From: Auriscalpium vulgare
Taxonomy: Eukaryota > Basidiomycota > Agaricomycetes > Russulales > Auriscalpiaceae
Length of the DNA: 64,000 bases
Reading direction: 5' to 3'
NCBI GenBank assembly: GCA_019915015.1
Contig: JAHBBC010000005.1
Coordinates: forward strand, 992,001-1,056,000
A program made the position numbers and the translations under genes. Of this stretch, positions 21,567 through 33,259 are shown one piece after another. Position 1 is the first letter of the stretch, and each line of letters begins with the position of its first letter. The notes under the pieces are model-generated. The model did not search any database, was not told where the DNA came from, and saw only the letters and a list, made by a program, of their open reading frames with translations.

Positions 21567-23118
21567 TCACCGTTTGCCCTTCTTTTTCTTGCTCGGCATG
21601 CCCGCCTCCACGACATCATCATCCCGATCCCGATCGTCCCTGTCGCCCCCCGCCGCATCCCGTCTCCGCTTCCTCCCATGGCCCTTTGCAGCCTCATCTC
21701 TCAGTTCATTCGCCGCCAGCCTCCCAGCCTCTTCCACCCTCTCCCGCAGCAGCGCCACCTCCTGCTTGTCCGTTGCCCAGAGGTCCATCTGCTTGCCTAT
21801 CACCGCCTCTATTCTCTGCACCAGTTCCACGTCATACTGGGATACCAATGTGATGGATTTTCCGGAACGTCCGGCACGTGCCGTGCGTCCTACGCGATGA
21901 ATGTAGTCTTTCGAGTGCGTTGGGATGTCGAAGTTGATGACAACATCTACGGAAGGTATGTCGAGGCCACTGTAGAGCGCTCAGATTCCATCGCGTCAAG
22001 ACCTTTGAGGATACTCACCGACTGGCGACGTCGGTTGCCACCAAGACCTTCCGGTTCCCGCTCGTGAACTTTTGCAGGGCGCCCAAGCGTTGACTCTGGG
22101 AGAGCTGTCCGTGCAGAGGAACGGCGGGGAACCCAAGCGTTCGCAGAATGATGGACAACCTGATATGTTTTGTTTGACCATCGCTGCTTTGAACGAGGAA
22201 TTGAACTGACCTTTGGGCATCATGTACAGTCCGTGTGAAGATCATGATGGAATTTTGTGCGAGTGAATTGGCAAGATAGACAAGGTGGACGTCTTTCTGG
22301 ACCAGCGGTACGAAGAGGTAGTATTGGAGGAGGGTGGACACAGTGGAATATCTACTCGAAACCATGAACGGGGGCATTCTTCTTGAGTCATGCGAGGCTT
22401 ACTTTGAAGAAACTTCCACCCGGACAGGATTCGACAGACTAGCACGTTGCAACTTCGCCACCTTCGTTGTCATCGTTGCGGAGAACAGATACGTCGTACG
22501 TTCCTTGGGAATGACCTTCAATATCTTATCAATGACAGGTCCGAAGTCCATGTCGAGTAAGCGGTCAGCTTCGTCAAGCACCTGGAGCCTGTTAGTTATT
22601 CTGGTATGTGTTGTAGAAATGCGACCTCGCACCAAAAACTTAAGACCGCGAAGACTAAAACCCTTAGTGTTCTCAAGATGGTCCTCCAGCCGACCTGGGG
22701 TCGCGATGATGATATGGGGACGCTTTCCGAGTGCTATGGCCTGGGAGATCCTGTCCATACCACCGACAAGCACCGCACAGCGGACGCCAATTGCAGAACC
22801 CAATGCCTCGAATTGTTGAGATATTTGGTACGCAAGTTCGCGCGTGGGCGCCAGAACGCATGCAAAGAGGCCCTTTGGCTCCTCCCATAGTTTTTGTAGA
22901 ATGGGCAATGCGAAGGCAGCGGTTTTTCCTGAGCCTGTAGACGCGACGCCGATGATGTCCCGCCCCTCGAGGGCGTGCGGGAGGGCCTCGACCTGGATGT
23001 CGGTAGGAGTTTTGTAGTTGAGCTGCTCGACGGCCTCCAGAAGGGGATCTATGAGACCAAGTGACTTGAAGGTCGGGCGAGTGTCTGTGGAAGTGGAAGC
23101 CTCATCTGGTGAAGGCAT
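21567..23118 (-). CDS. RRP3: DEAD-box RNA helicase Rrp3 (DDX47 type)
   Basis: This ATP-dependent RNA helicase acts in the early 18S pre-rRNA cleavages. All motifs are present: Q motif ([13 protein letters not shown]), I (ASTGSGKT), Ia (PTRELAYQ), Ib (TPGRL), II (DEAD), III (SAT), V (ATDVASRGLD) and VI ([10 protein letters not shown]). The order and the [18 protein letters not shown] opening fit Rrp3/DDX47. The C-terminus is Lys/Arg/Asp-rich and ends SKKKKGKR, nucleolar in character. The ATG at 23118 is chosen because it directly precedes the acidic stretch before the conserved core. The frame stays open upstream to an ATG at 23307, but that region is basic low complexity. A 51-nt intron (22582-22632), stop-free and a multiple of three, sits just before the DEAD motif. 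Confidence 0.92.
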
Positions 23119-23408
23119 AGTGGGTGTAAGAAAGAAAGGCAAAGGCGGGCCGGCCTGCCGCGACTCGTTGTAAGTAGGAGATCTTCCACGCTTGTCAAAT
23201 TTGAAGTCGTCAAGACCTCGTCTCCTTGTCTTCCCCTCCCTCCGTCTCCTCCCCTCCCTCCCCTCCTCCCCCTCCCCGACAGGTGCTGTCTTGTCGGACG
23301 GTGCCACCGATCACACCGTGGCACCCTCTCGACCAGCAAGGCCGTCTCAAGTGCCAGGCCGCCCACGCGTCACATCACCTGCCGGTCGATCGTGAACAAG
23401 TCGAGAAC

Positions 23409-24537
23409 ATGCAGGCAGCCCGAGGCCACGCGCTGAGCAGCACCGCTCCCAGCCAAAAGCCGCTGCGCAGCTCCCTCAAAGCGAAGGCGCTGCTGACTCC
23501 TTCGCGCGGGACTGATGCGCCCGTGGCATCGACCTCAAAATCTGCGAATGGGGGCTCGCGCTCGCCTCTTCCTTCTTTCTCCCTCGCCGCTCCTTCTCCT
23601 ACCGAATTTTCGTCTCCGCACTTCGCCAGAGCGGGCCCATCCGCTTTCGAAACGCCCGTCACGACGCCCACCCGTTCCGAGGCGTCAAAGGGCAAGCGCA
23701 AAGCAGACGATCTCGACGTGACACCCCCGGACCAAAAGGCTGCGCACAAGGCCACCTTCGCCATACCAGAGCCTCGCGGTGAGTTTTATCTCCTATGAAC
23801 TCGTTCAGCTTCCTGATAGCATGCATTTCTTGTGATTGCTTCGCACGCCTCCAGTCTCACATAAACTCTCTAATACCTCTCGTGCACCCTCGTCCTACAA
23901 ACGCGCTCGTTTATCGTCTCCCCTACCATCTATCCACTCCCAATTTACCAGCGTCGACCAGTCCTCCTCCGCAAATGCACAAAACACCGGCACCTACTCC
24001 AGCCGCACCAGCTCCCGTGCACGCCGCGCCTCGGCGTCCGCCGTTCCATCCGAAAATGCGTCTGAGCGTAGACGTAGCCTGTCGCAGGTTTCCATCCCCA
24101 TCAGCGCTCTCGTCACACCGCATGCAGCCTCCATAGGCCGCTCCTCGACCTTTCGCATGCGCGATCCTCGTCGACCGACAGCCAAGAAGCTCGAGACTGG
24201 ATGGGCGTTACGTTTCCATTCCGAGGACGAGAATGGTTCGCCGCGGCACGCCTGGCTGTTTTATCTTGCATTCGTCCTCTTTCCGCTGTGGTGGGTAGCG
24301 TCGTTTTTGCCCACGCCTCAGACGCGGGTAGTGGGAGACACGGACACAGAGAAGGCCGTGACTTTAGATGACCCGCAAATCGAGTTTGGTACGAATTGTG
24401 TTACTAAAATTTCACCGCGACACTAACCACAGCCCGTTCCAGATGCGAAGACGTGGCGAAAACGATGTCGTGTCATGGCCGTCATATCACTATTCACCTA
24501 CATTCCTTTCATCGTCTGCATTGGCGTGTTCGCTTGA
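23409..24537 (+). CDS. Ser-rich protein with two C-terminal membrane helices
   Basis: Three exons encode a long Ser/Pro/Arg-rich, probably disordered and phosphorylated cytosolic part (for example SSRTSSRARRASASAVPSEN). Two hydrophobic helices lie near the C-terminus. The first is AWLFYLAFVLFPLWWVASFL; after a loop with DTEKAVTLDDPQIEF, the second (VMAVISLFTYIPFIVCIGVFA region) ends directly at the stop. Introns follow PEPR (donor near 23779) and IEF (phase 1, donor near 24390, acceptor 24443). I do not recognise the family. Layout resembles fungal tail-anchored or hairpin membrane proteins with regulatory tails. It starts about 290 bp from the divergent Rrp3 gene and probably shares a promoter region with it. 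Confidence 0.72.
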
Positions 24538-24874
24538 TAAAATGCTGCTCGTTGGTTTTCCCCTTGGGACTATCTATGTTGTCATATGTATCGCTCGTCT
24601 TGTCGGTTGTTCCACATCCGCATATCTCTCATTTACTGTTGTCACTCCTTGATTGATACCCGCAGGTTACACCCTGGACATTGGGCCACTTTCCAACACG
24701 GCGCAGAAACATACTTTACAAGTACAATTAGATTCTGTGTGTTGTAATTTATAGCATGTGCAGAGTCGTTAGCGCGAATCTCCACACATACATGCCCTCC
24801 CCGGCAATATTATGTGTTATCCTGAACTTATAGAAAGTCGTGCCGAAAGGTAATTATAATCGAGATAGAATATC
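24538..24874. other. Convergent 3' flanks
   Basis: About 340 bp between two converging stops. It is AT-richer than its neighbours, as expected for 3' UTRs and polyadenylation signals. I see nothing else in it. Confidence 0.6.
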
Positions 24875-27800
24875 TCATTGGATCCCTTCCCCCATTCCAA
24901 CGACAAATGTAGTCCTTCCTCCCCTGGGAAGCACAAGCACCTTCTCCGCACCATGCACCTGATACGTCTCCGTGTTGGGTAACGATAACGATCCCATAGT
25001 CATTTCGCCGGCAAGCGGCAGGGGCGTAACCGCGACCTTCGGCAACGACAGCTCGCCATGGTGCAGCGCGATAAGAGTGACCGGAACGGTGTAGATCCCA
25101 CCGTCCTGTTCAATTCAATACGCAGCGCAAGGTAAAATATAGGCAAACTCACAGTGGCTTCGAAATCCCCTCGCTTCCGTCCACTGACGAGCCAGTCTCG
25201 CACCATCTCTTCTATGTCAAAGCGCATACGATAACTCTTGCGAGAACTGTCGCGGACGCCCCAATGGAACGAGGTGCGGATGCTGAGCAATGCTGAGATT
25301 GGTTGGCCAGCGTATAGAGGCGTCATTTCGTTGACAGGCTGCGAGCTCGTCGAAAACGGTGAGGACAATATTCGAAGACATGCAGCTGCCAAAATCTGTC
25401 ATCGGAAGAAGAATCAGCGCAACGTCCTGACAACATGCGTGCCTCCGTTCCCTAGCACTTACGTTCATGAGGGGTATGTCGACAGGTATCCGTATCTCAT
25501 GCCAAGAGCTATCCCTGTCGTCAGGTGATCGCTTCTCGCCTAAGATCTGCACAGATGTCTTCAACGAAAGTCCATACAATGTGACCGGCGACACGCACTT
25601 CAATTACTCGAGACACGACCCTGCCAAAGTCCCCAGGCTCTTCAACAGGAGGGACTTTTAGCTCTCCGGTCACACCGTAAAGCTGGACCCATGTAGCGTC
25701 ACCCTCTAATGCTTGTATTGTCCGTGCAACGAGGCGACTCCGAGAAGCGTCCTGTTCAGGAAATTCTACAAGCGCAGAGTTGACGCATTGTTCAATAAGG
25801 GCTTCGACCTCTGTGGAAAGAGAAGATAGTCAGGAGCACTACTGAGCATTTGTGTGCTCCCTTACCATCCCGGAGCATACGGTATCGAATGGACAGTAGA
25901 AGAGGATCCGGCACTAGCAAATATGATCAGCTGTTGATGGAAGAACTGATTTCCAGTGCGACATACCTCCTCCGTTTTCGGAATCTAATTGGAAGAGGAA
26001 ATCCACTGGTCTTGCGGGTGTGATTGTCTACCCGCGAACAAATCAGCCAACACACATAGCCGTCGTTGTAGCTGCATACCATTATTTGATGCCGGCTAGG
26101 ATCAGCCCCAGAGATTCGCAGAGGTTTGCCGCCGTCGATGACTTTCAAGCGCGCTGAGGAAACTCGGACATGCTGATAAGACGTTGTTGAGATGGTGAAC
26201 TTGGAGAACAATCTGCGAACAGTAAAGCAGAGAACGGTAGAAGTCGTGATGATACAATACCTTGATCCCCGGAAGAAGTCCTGGACATTGACAGCGACTG
26301 GTAACGCGGTAGGAAGCCTGCCGCTCAACGATAGCGTACGCTCGACCTCATCGTCTTTGACTGTCGTGTACACCACATCAACGTCGACTTGCTGATAGCA
26401 TGTCCGATTATTAACCTGCCACTTGATAATTGACTCTGCTTACCATGATGTGGAATGCAGATGCATCAGTATGCGGAACCAAAACAGAGATCGTCGTGTC
26501 TGGAGGGAGATCGAGTAATGTGACGTTGTCTTCTGATGGTTCGAAGGCGACGGAAGAGTCTGTTTTATGATGAGAATCTGCTCAAACCAGTCTCTAAGAA
26601 TGCCTACCATCATTTTCCAATTTCGCCTTAGAAAACCTGAATGTGACGCCAGAAGGAGGAGTCAAGTTTACCACAACTTTCTTGACGTGGTTGCGTCCAG
26701 CATTTACTGACATCAGCAGTCTGGGAGACGGCCCGAGCTCGACTAGACGCAGCTGAGTTTTCGGAAGATGCAAGTGTGCATGCGCCGCTTACTTGATCGA
26801 GGCCGCCTCAGGCGCACATCCAATGCACGAACGTCCCGAAGCAGTCGGACGACGGTGGCAGTTCTCGTCTTGATCTTTGAGGACTTGGATGAACCTGCGA
26901 CTTGTCGATGATTCCATTGTAAATGCAGTTTCGACACACGCGCTTCGCTTGACTCGTGGACATATGTCCCCCATGATGAAGTCTGCCATCTTGTCAGGCT
27001 GTCAGGCTGCTATCGACGTAAAATTCGCGGGCGTACCGGGCAAAATACAGTGAAGGACGTTGTTCCCGTGGGAAGGCCCGCGACAGATGTGCGGAACACA
27101 AGTCGTTCGGAATCCCGACCGCTCAGGGTGATCAAGATCTCATCAAGAGGAATTGTCTGCCGTTCAGGTCATGAGAGAGAAAGCGCGGCAACTGGGGTTG
27201 GCTTACACATGGCAGGCGGTTGCGCACAGTCACTTCAATGTAGTTGCCATCTTCATTCTCAGACAGTCGCGCGGTGGTATTCGATATGCGGAATGTGATT
27301 GCGGGATGTTCAGAGAATGTTAAAACTACGATTCAGCGGTCAGCCACATAGCTGAAGACACAAGTCGGCTCGAACCTGTCTCTAACTTGTCCACAACATC
27401 CTTCAAGGATGCAATTAGTTTTGACAAGTAGGCTGCTTTGTCGTCCTCCTGCATTAGTAACTCCCGGCCAAGATCTTCGACGTAGGACCGGAGGAACGAA
27501 AGAACAATATTTATCCACTGCTGGTCCTGTGCCGTCCCCGACAGAGAGTAGATATCGATAGCCTGAGAAAGCATGTATGATTCTAAGGATGTCCATTTAT
27601 GCGGTGCGTAGTGCGCTGGAAGTGAGGAAAACGTTTGGAGAGCAGCAGGTAGCCGGTCACGGTGACTGCACGTATTTTGAGCGCCAAGTTATTGAGAGGA
27701 TAGACCACTCACACATCCAGGGCCGCCAAACTACCATGCAACTTCAGGGCAAATTTGCGTCGTCCAGATTTGGCGTAGCCCTCAATAGCACGGTTTGTTA

Positions 27801-29416
27801 GACTGATGTAGAGATCATAAAATGCCGTCTTGTTTTGCAAGCAAGCGAGGAGCTCTAGATGACTGATGTTCTGCGACGAGGAGCGCTTCTCTGATTCTGG
27901 GGGAGGGGACACGGAGAGGGCCAAATTGAAGGGCGGCCGATTTGGAAGATGGTCCACTTGTATGCCGAGGATGTCCAGCTGACGGAGTATGAGAGTTCCG
28001 ACCTGACCATTACGAAACTCACTTACCTGACTGCGGGCCAGCTCCAATAGTTCGGCCCTCGATGCGTGGTACGTGGATGACGACGGTCCTTCAGGGCTGG
28101 TCTCTCTCGCCCACGTCTCAGTCTGTTCGATAGCGCTGAGAGCTGACGAGTAGGTCCAAGCCTCAATAAAGTGACGAGGTAGTATGATCTGATACCGCTT
28201 CAGTGTTCAAGAACACCGCAGAGTAAGTGTGCGATGGTTCCCACCTCTACTTCCCGCAGCTTTCGTCCAAAAGAAGCGAGGAATGCGCTCGTTTTCTTGC
28301 AAACGGAGGCAAGTTTACCCAGCTTGTTCAGGAGAATACATTGGCGGGCGAGCATGTAGATTCTAAGGTCGAAGACAGACACAGTGTTGGCGAGAATGAA
28401 CTCGCGGTAGGGCTTCTTGGTAGTGGAGAGTAGCGGAAGTGAATCGTCCTTTGGGCTCGGGACAATCAAGGCACCGAACCACGAGAGATTCTTCTCTCTG
28501 AGCACGTGGGTGAAGGATGCTTCGAGTTCGTCGTATTGCCGCAACGCGTCTTCAATGAGATTCATTCCTTCAAAGGAAGTCGCCAAACTCTCCTGCAAAT
28601 ACACTTTTTAGACGTTCAAAATCTGATGAACGACAGGTCCACGCACCTTGAGGATGAAGAATGTGCAGAAATTCCAGCCTGGCATCAACCGCTGACTCTC
28701 GGACCGCTTGACCTCTTCCTCCCTCTGTGAGATCGACAAGTCGAAAGCAGATTGTAGCCCATCTTTGATCCTTGTGATCATTTCAGCCCAGGCTGCTGGA
28801 TTATTTTGGCCCATAGGCCATGCAAGCTGGACGCATCTTCGGAAGACTGGGTCAGAACTTCGAAGCAAGAGATTAATCTACTCGACGCACCTGTCTCGCT
28901 TTTCGACATTAAAGTCTGCTCGTACTTTGTCTAGGACACTCGCTTTGACCTTGAAGATCCCTGCTGCAGAGTTGCGCGCGTCGGACCTCACGACGTGCAC
29001 GATGATCCACTCTTGGTTCTTGCGCTGAGAGACGACAGAGTGCCATTCCTTGATCTGCTTCTTCGCAACAGTCCTGTATGCCTCTGTGTCCTGCGCACAA
29101 TAGTATAAGATATCAGAATGGCCCTCAAACTACACTGTTTTTTTACCTCACATGTTGTTAAATATATATTGAGTAGGGGTCGGTCGAGTAATGTGGACGG
29201 TATCTGAGACGTGTGCTCATCCCGAACCGAGTCTAATGCGGCTAGATTGACTTTGAGCTCTTGTATTGTTCGTATTGACGAGTGCGAGACGGGCTTCCAG
29301 TGAATGTCACGCAATGGGAACTGGGATTGAAGAGCGTCGTGGATTTGCTTCCATTGATCGGAGGAGAGGAACGCGGGCGGGGCGGAGTAAGTGACCAGAA
29401 CGCGCTGAGACGACAT
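24875..29416 (-). CDS. TRAPP-II subunit Trs130 / TRAPPC10
   Basis: This is a large subunit of the TRAPP-II complex, the exchange factor for Ypt31/32 (Rab11) at the late Golgi. It starts MSSQRVLVTYSAPPAFLSSD, the conserved TRAPPC10 opening, followed by LQSQFPLRDIHWKPVSHSSIRTI. It continues with WHSVVSQRKNQEWIIVHVVR, FNVEKRDRCVQLAWP and GWNFCTFFILKESLATSFEG, typical of the N-terminal TRAPPC10/Trs130 domain. The middle is alpha-helical (YDLYISLTNRAIEGYA and similar), and the C-terminal half is beta-rich with many short exons, as in the family's trafficking domain. The last codons read GMGEGIQ before TGA at 24875-24877. The gene spans about 4.5 kb with many introns, and I have not fixed every junction. 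It diverges from the kinase gene with only 280 bp between starts. Confidence 0.88.
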
Positions 29417-29696
29417 TGCAAGTTGTTCCGTGAACCTCAGGCCGTAGAGACGAGCATGAAATGGCAGAGGAAAGAGATGGCTCTCACTGGCGGCCGCGAC
29501 GCGCTCTGACTTGGACGATACGGTCTCACGTGCAACAGGCCTGTAAGTTAAGATCTTGTAGCCTTACGCCGCCGCAACGACTGAACATTTCTTGCTACCT
29601 CACTCTCACTTATTTTTCTGTACCGGATTCGCCGTCTCTCTTTCTTGTCTTGTTGTTCTTGTATTGCTGTACACTCACTGGCCTGCCCGCCCATGA

Positions 29697-32488
29697 ATGT
29701 CTACGCCCTGGCCGACACGCAAGGCCCGCCTGGGCACCCTTTTGCAGAGCGTGGGCGACGAAGAAGCAGACGGGCGCACACTCGACGGCATTCTGCACGG
29801 GCAGTCCGTCATCGGGAAGACCGGTGCGCTGTTATACTTTTGTCCTGGAGACCGTTGGCTGATTATTGTGCAGCGAAGACGAGCGAAGTTGACGCGTTGC
29901 GCTTTACGGATCGTGATCTCACCATCGTGGGCACGCTGGAGTACGGGCAGTTTGCTGTGGTGCGTCGTGTCTGTCCTCATGAATGGCAGTGTAGCTGATG
30001 AGAGACTCGGACAGATTGATGTCGTGAACTGTAACATCGACGGACGCGTATATGTCCGCAAGTCGATAGAGAAGCGGTTCGCGTTAAAGACACGCGATGT
30101 ACGTGTCAAAAACACTTCCTTAGCTCCCCTTGCACTCATGTGCCGATAGCAATGTAATCCCCAGCTCGAGCGCGATCTCCTCTTGCGCGCGCGGCTCGCC
30201 GTCTCTCCTTTCGCCCCACACCTCCTGTGCGCCTTCCAAACCCCAACGCACCTCAACCTCGTCATGGAGTACGCTCCCGGCGGTACCCTCTGGGATGTGC
30301 TTTCCTCCGCGCCTTTTGAACACATCCCGGAGGACGACCTGCGCTGGTGGGCCCCGCAGGCCGCCGCCGCGCTCTCATGGTGCCACGCGCAGGGTATCGC
30401 GCACCGCGATGTCAAGCCACACAACTTCGTCGTAACCAAAGCCGCTCGCGTGCAGCTGATTGATTTTGGAAGTGCTGCGCCTTTGGGGGAGCGCCGCGCC
30501 GACGGGAGCAGGCTGGTGGAGAAGAGGTGCTGTGTGGTGCCATGCGGGACGTGCGATTACATCTCGCCGGAGGTGCTGCAGGCGCATGAGGCCGCTCTGG
30601 TTGCCATGGAGGTTGAGGAAGAGGAAGAGGATGTCGAGTTGGGCGGTGGGAATAGCAAGTACGCGACGGCGTACGGCGCCGAGACCGACTGGTGGAGCAT
30701 GGGGGCGATGCTATATGAGCTAGCGTACGGCGTCGCGCCGTTCTTCGCGAAGGACATCCGCACGACCTATTTGAAGATCGTGGACCATCGGAGGAGCCTC
30801 AAGTTCAAGCGCAATATTGCATTGTCGGTGGAGCTGGAGGACTTGCTGCGCAGGTGCGGGGAGACTGGACGCGAGAATGCCATTACTGACGATTTCTAGG
30901 CTGCTCACTGATGCTGATTTGCGTCTTGGTCGGCATGGATTCCAAGAAATTCAGGACCATGCCTTCTTTGCGGGTTCCAAGTGGGATAACCTGCACACTC
31001 GTACGTCACACATCAACCTATTCGATTTTCGTAACTCAGACCTGTCTAGAGACACACCCTGACGACCTCCATCTCCCTATCTTTGCATACAACGACGAAG
31101 CACCTCCCGAACAAGTCGCTCCAATGCTTGACGCATCCCATACCTCCACTGCCTCCCACTCTCAAGGCTTTGCATTCTCCGCATTTTTCCAACCCTCGGA
31201 AAACAGCTCACCAGCGCTGTCGATCTTGCGCTCAGCGTCGAAGCCCAGCCGCTCCATTCTACGCGAGCAGGCAGCGTCCTTCTTCGTCGGCTTCTCCTGG
31301 GGTCCTCCGCTCGACGCCTTTCCCACTGCTCCCTCCCCCGCACGGGATTCGCTCTCTCCTCCGTCTGTTGACCGGCATCATCCGCAGCATCTGACACCGC
31401 GGTCAGCACGCACGGCGCTCCCAAATGCCACCCCCACGCCCTTCCGCACGCTCTCCGCCTCCACGCCTCTCCGCTACCCTTTCGCCACGCCCCTCCGCCC
31501 GGCGCTGCACACCCCGCATGCTATGGCCACCCTCCCGCGACCGAGCACGCTCCGCCACACGGCGCCGCGCCGCGCGGTGTCCGACCGCGAGGCGATGCGC
31601 CAGCTCGTCGACTGCATCGGGCTATCAGCGCGCAAGAAGGTCATAGCGTCGGGTCGGACGCCGCGCACGCCCGCAGGGACGCTGCAGCGCGGGACGGCGA
31701 AGGAACTGCGTTTTGTGCCCGCGCCGATCGACATCCTGAGCGGGCAGGCGTTTGGAGACCAGCTCGCGGTCAACGGGTACGGCGCGGACAGCGACGCAAG
31801 TGGCGTGGGCGGGTTCAGCCTCATGAGCTCGCTGCCCGACGTGGACGCGGACAGCGTGAGGGGCGACGGAACGGAGTGCGGCACGACGACGGGCAGCGAA
31901 AGCGACGGAATCCCACCGAGCCCGAGCCCGAGTCCACGCCCGGGGTCTGCCATGTCGATGCTATCGCGACGGAGCACGACGCCGACCACGGCTACCGCCA
32001 CGGGGACCTGGTCGCTGCGGCTCCCGCCGGGGTGGAGTGGGCAAAATGTTTCGAGGAGGTCGACTTCGCCTCCGCATGCACAGGCCACTCGCAGCAGGAG
32101 ATCAAGCTCTCCGCCTCCCGTGCAGGTCACGGGAATGAACAGGCGGTCGAGCTCACCCTCGCTTGTCTACTCATCGGTGAGGAGACGGTCGAGCTCACCG
32201 ACTTCGGTCATGGCCGATACGCACAAGTCAGATGCGCCGAGGAAGACGCTAGAGGTGCCGCATAACCCATACATGCCAAAGGTTGAGAAAAGGCTACGCG
32301 TTCCGCGGACGACAGTCCCCAGTCAAGAGAAGGATGTTCGGTCTTCACAGCGGGAGCGACGCGTCGAGAAGGGGGCGGACGATACACTTGGGGCTCTGGA
32401 GGCGAGGTACGAGCACCTCCTGAATGACATCAAGAATATCGAGGCGCGGCTGGGCGGATCGGTCCGCAGTCCGTCTCAGTATAGGTGA
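29697..32488 (+). CDS. AGC-type Ser/Thr kinase, DMPK/citron-like, with Ser-rich tail
   Basis: A kinase domain is assembled from several exons. The Gly loop is VGTLEYGQFAV; the beta-3 Lys lies in VYVRKS and the helix C Glu in QLERDLLLRA. Catalytic HRD appears as HRDVKPHN, DFG as LIDFGSAAP, and the activation segment ends GTCDYISPEVL, the form used by DMPK/citron/ROCK kinases. All catalytic residues are present, so it should be active. An acidic insert (EVEEEEEDVELGG) follows the APE region. The C-terminal 500 residues are Ser/Pro-rich with five RRS(S/T)(S/T)P motifs near 31960-32210, then a short coiled coil (LGALEARYEHLLNDIKNIEA). An out-of-frame ATG lies 4 nt upstream (29693). I see no clear C-terminal AGC hydrophobic motif. 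The exact subfamily is uncertain. Confidence 0.83.
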
Positions 32489-33259
32489 TAGTGGCTTTGT
32501 ACCTATATTCTATGCTCGGTTCAAATCGCCGATAGTTGGATCATTCATCACGAAGTTCTTCCAGCGCACCGCAATAGCTCGCTGCATATTAGTTGCAGGC
32601 CGTGCGGCTTCTTGGTAGAAAAGCACTTGTCACACAGAGCGGAGTAATAACATCCTATTGAGCAAGAGGCTGACAGTCATCCACAGTTACATACGGTCAC
32701 AATTCGAAAATACTTAGTCCGTGCCACCGAAGGAATTACACGCCAATAGACGCATTCACACTGCGCACGACGAGCAGTACCGACCAGGGATCAAGTCGCA
32801 AGTCCCGGTAACCGTGCGGCGAAGTTTTGATCTCCACCTCAACGTGCGCGATGACCTACAAAGAAAAATGACCCACCGGAAGATAGTCCCGAGGCAATGA
32901 TAAGAGAGAGCGCCGGGAGCACAGGCTTGAGCTAGACTAGTTACCAAAATCTTTACTAGTCGCAAGCTCCGCCTGTCGCCGCGGCGTCCGAGACGTGCGG
33001 TCCTCATAGTGACGATGTTTAACACAAGGCAGGAAAGCTAGCGAGACAGTGAGATGAGTGAAAACAGTTTTGCACCGTGCGTGGTGGCGAGGAGGTTCGC
33101 TTGTCGCGGAAGATGAGGAGATGTAGATACCGAAGGAAAACAGCCATTACCATGAAGGGCAGTGATGCCGTTTTTCTCCCATCGGCGAGTAAGCCTGCTC
33201 GCATTCGAGACCCATGACGGGACCAGGCACTACGAACTGCGAATTCAAGACCCACGAGA
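32489..33259. other. Convergent 3' space with a possible extra exon
   Basis: About 770 bp lies between the kinase stop and the ALG3 stop. On the minus strand, a stop-terminated frame at about 32748-32870 follows a good acceptor (TTTGTAG) and reads VIAHVEVEIKTSPHGYRDL onward for about 39 codons. It looks coding, but I found no start exon or family. It may belong to a small unpredicted gene or be chance. Confidence 0.35.

Noticed and set aside
23119..23307. Longer Rrp3 start
   Set aside because: In frame but encodes basic low-complexity sequence in a pyrimidine-rich 5' region; the ATG at 23118 precedes the conserved core.
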